The position numbers and the translations under genes were made by a program. The notes beneath the pieces were generated by a model. It had not been told where the DNA came from. It saw only the letters and a program-made list of their open reading frames with translations, and did not search any database. Below are positions 6,143 to 6,151 of a stretch of DNA of 6,151 nt, one piece after another. The stretch spans positions 1 to 6,151 of the forward strand of contig JBFXIU010000199.1 of NCBI GenBank assembly GCA_050175615.1, read 5' to 3'. The stretch is from CAYXXZ01 sp050175615. GTDB lineage: Bacteria; Pseudomonadota; Gammaproteobacteria; Pseudomonadales; Porticoccaceae. Numbering within the stretch: the stretch's first letter is position 1; each line of letters starts with the position of its first letter.

Positions 6143-6151
6143 GAATTTGTA

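Overview
This window reads as ordinary chromosomal DNA from a gammaproteobacterium of the Pseudomonas/Cellvibrionales type. It is moderately GC-rich and densely coded, and it carries no mobile element, RNA gene or CRISPR array that I can see. The assignment rests on a FimL-like gene directly followed by nudC, an arrangement I recall from Pseudomonas aeruginosa, and on a SohB protease close to the E. coli form. I could not search a database, so the lineage is an inference.

Left half, plus strand (1-3555): three genes in a row. The first is the 3' part of a fimL homologue, a catalytically silent relative of the ChpA/PilL N-terminus tied to type IV pilus and cAMP control. It is cut by the left edge. 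Next, tightly packed or overlapping depending on the true start, is nudC (NADH pyrophosphatase / NAD-RNA decapping hydrolase). After a 57-base gap comes sohB (inner-membrane S49 peptidase), which starts with TTG behind a clear GGAG. nudC also lacks an early ATG. A possible intrinsic terminator lies at the very end of sohB: a short hairpin inside the coding sequence followed by seven T.

Right half, minus strand (6132 down to 3614): a compact, convergent three-gene unit in the order AraC-family regulator, ETHE1-type persulfide dioxygenase, TauE/SafE membrane exporter. The regulator and dioxygenase overlap by ATGA, and the dioxygenase and exporter are 6 bases apart. The dioxygenase should oxidise glutathione persulfide to sulfite, and the exporter is a plausible route for removing sulfite or a related sulfur compound. 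Together they look like a small sulfide/persulfide detoxification module. Its unusual part is the regulator, a cupin-type AraC protein of a kind usually linked to carbohydrate sensing, not the ArsR-, CsoR- or sigma-54-type regulators usually described for such genes.

I see no wholly new system. The points most worth a second look are the AraC-headed persulfide operon, the missing phospho-acceptor histidine in the FimL homologue, the non-ATG starts of nudC and sohB, and the start of the AraC gene, where a promoter-like sequence lies just downstream of the longest visible start.
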